5,786 nt of DNA from a bacterium (GTDB lineage Bacteria; Chlamydiota; Chlamydiia; Chlamydiales; JAFEGQ01), in NCBI GenBank assembly GCA_021809305.1, contig JAKBAF010000096.1, positions 1 through 5,786 on the forward strand, in the 5' to 3' direction. This document shows, piece by piece, positions 4,949 to 5,786 of the stretch. Numbering within the stretch: position 1 is the first letter of the stretch; the number at the start of each line of letters is the position of its first letter. The notes beneath the pieces are model-generated. The model had not been told where the DNA came from. It did not search any database and worked only from the letters and a program-made list of their open reading frames with translations. Made by a program: the position numbers and the translations under genes.

Positions 4949-5786
4949 ATGCTCGCCAAAGATTCCCATTTCTCAAAGGGTAGGTTCTTTAACCCTCATG
5001 TTAGCCACTCTCTTCGGGGGTTTAAACATCTCATTTTGTGGGCTCTTGGCTACTACAATGACGAGTGCTGCGCTGGAGAGAGAGACCTAAGGAGCCCACC
5101 GCCGGCAGACTTTGCCTATCCGAATGATCGCTCTCTTATCGACCCCTCTCGACCCACCGTCGAATGGATTAACCACACCACCTTCCTAATCAGCCTCTTT
5201 GGGATGAACATTCTGACCGATCCTATCTGGGGAGAGCGCTGCTCGCCGCTTCGTTTTATCGGACCTAAGCGGCTGATTGCGCCGCAACGTTCATTAGAGA
5301 GCTTGCCACCTCTTGACCTAATCCTTATCAGCCACGACCACTATGATCACCTCGATGTAAAAAGCGTTGAGAGAATTCACCACCTCTATCCCAATATTCT
5401 CTGGTGCTTGCCGCTTGGCTTAAAAAAGTGGTTCAACCACCATGGAATTAAGCGCTGTATAGAACTTGATTGGTGGGAGAGCAGCCCGGCTCGCTTTGGA
5501 GAGACCCAGATCGAGATCACAGCCGTTCCCGCGCAGCACTTCTCTGGTCGTGGCCTCTTTGACAGGAATCAAACTCTTTGGGCAGGATGGGTGGTCACTT
5601 TTTCACACGGGAGTGAGAGGCGCAAACTCTACTTTGTTGGCGATACGGGGTACAATCCGTTTGACTTCAAAAAAATAGGGGAGCGCTTTCAAGGCTTTGA
5701 TCTCAGTCTCATCCCAATCGGAGCTTATGTGCCTTCACGTTTTATGCGCACCGTTCATTGCAGCCCAAGTGATGCCGTTGCCCTGC
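4949..5786 (+). CDS. Metallo-beta-lactamase-fold hydrolase, NAPE-PLD/RomA-like (partial, 279 codons)
   Basis: The frame is open from ATG 4949 to the right edge. It belongs to the metallo-beta-lactamase superfamily and looks closest to bacterial relatives of N-acyl-phosphatidylethanolamine phospholipase D. Seen in order: N-terminal HFSKGRFFNPHV (7-18), a family-like start that supports the ATG; WINHTTFLI (73-81); DPIWGERCSP (91-100); metal motif SHDHYDHLD (128-136) with His129, His131, Asp133 and His134; AQHFSGRGLFDRNQTLWAGW (195-214) with His197; FVGDTGY (229-235) with Asp232; and IGAYVPSRFM..VHCSP with His270. The full set of expected zinc ligands is present, so it should be an active hydrolase. 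Only the last part of the family's usual 330-370 residues is missing. No signal peptide is seen; a cytosolic place is inferred. NAPE-PLD cleaves N-acyl phosphatidylethanolamines, but the substrates of most bacterial relatives are unknown. GAGGGA at 4940-4945 is a rather close SD. It follows the kinase gene by 121 bases on the same strand. Confidence 0.85.
   Translation, partial: MLAKDSHFSKGRFFNPHVSHSLRGFKHLILWALGYYNDECCAGERDLRSPPPADFAYPNDRSLIDPSRPTVEWINHTTFLISLFGMNILTDPIWGERCSPLRFIGPKRLIAPQRSLESLPPLDLILISHDHYDHLDVKSVERIHHLYPNILWCLPLGLKKWFNHHGIKRCIELDWWESSPARFGETQIEITAVPAQHFSGRGLFDRNQTLWAGWVVTFSHGSERRKLYFVGDTGYNPFDFKKIGERFQGFDLSLIPIGAYVPSRFMRTVHCSPSDAVAL

Overview
The window most likely comes from a member of the Chlamydiota, probably an environmental, non-Chlamydiaceae lineage. 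Three genes point there: (i) a porin-like protein that aligns by eye with chlamydial MOMP at its mature N-terminus, in several internal strands and at its C-terminus; (ii) a YidC N-terminus of the long chlamydial type; (iii) a Ser/Thr kinase joined to a C-terminal FGE-sulfatase domain, the architecture of chlamydial Pkn1. Base composition by eye is near half GC (not computed), higher than I would expect for Chlamydiaceae. The lineage below phylum is not determined.

Layout. Three genes lie on the minus strand in the left half: the 5' part of yidC (runs off the left edge; 355 codons present), a compact MOMP-like outer-membrane protein, and a small four-helix membrane protein that I do not recognise. 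An intergenic region of about 175 bases then separates them from two plus-strand genes: a Pkn1-like kinase/FGE protein, and a metallo-beta-lactamase-fold hydrolase of the NAPE-PLD/RomA type that runs off the right edge with all of its metal-ligand motifs already present.

How the genes relate. The three minus-strand genes all concern the envelope (insertase, outer-membrane barrel, inner-membrane protein), but gaps of 107 to 125 bases make one tight operon unlikely. The kinase has its own plausible sigma70-type promoter. The hydrolase has a consensus -35 box set in two overlapping dyads, so it may be separately controlled. I see no rRNA, tRNA, CRISPR array, insertion sequence or integrase.

Most notable: the MOMP-like protein has no cysteine in its mature part, although chlamydial MOMPs are normally disulfide-crosslinked; the kinase has HRG in place of the catalytic HRD motif and a very long activation segment; its FGE domain lacks the catalytic cysteine pair; and a perfect 12-bp palindrome overlaps the -35 box of the hydrolase gene.
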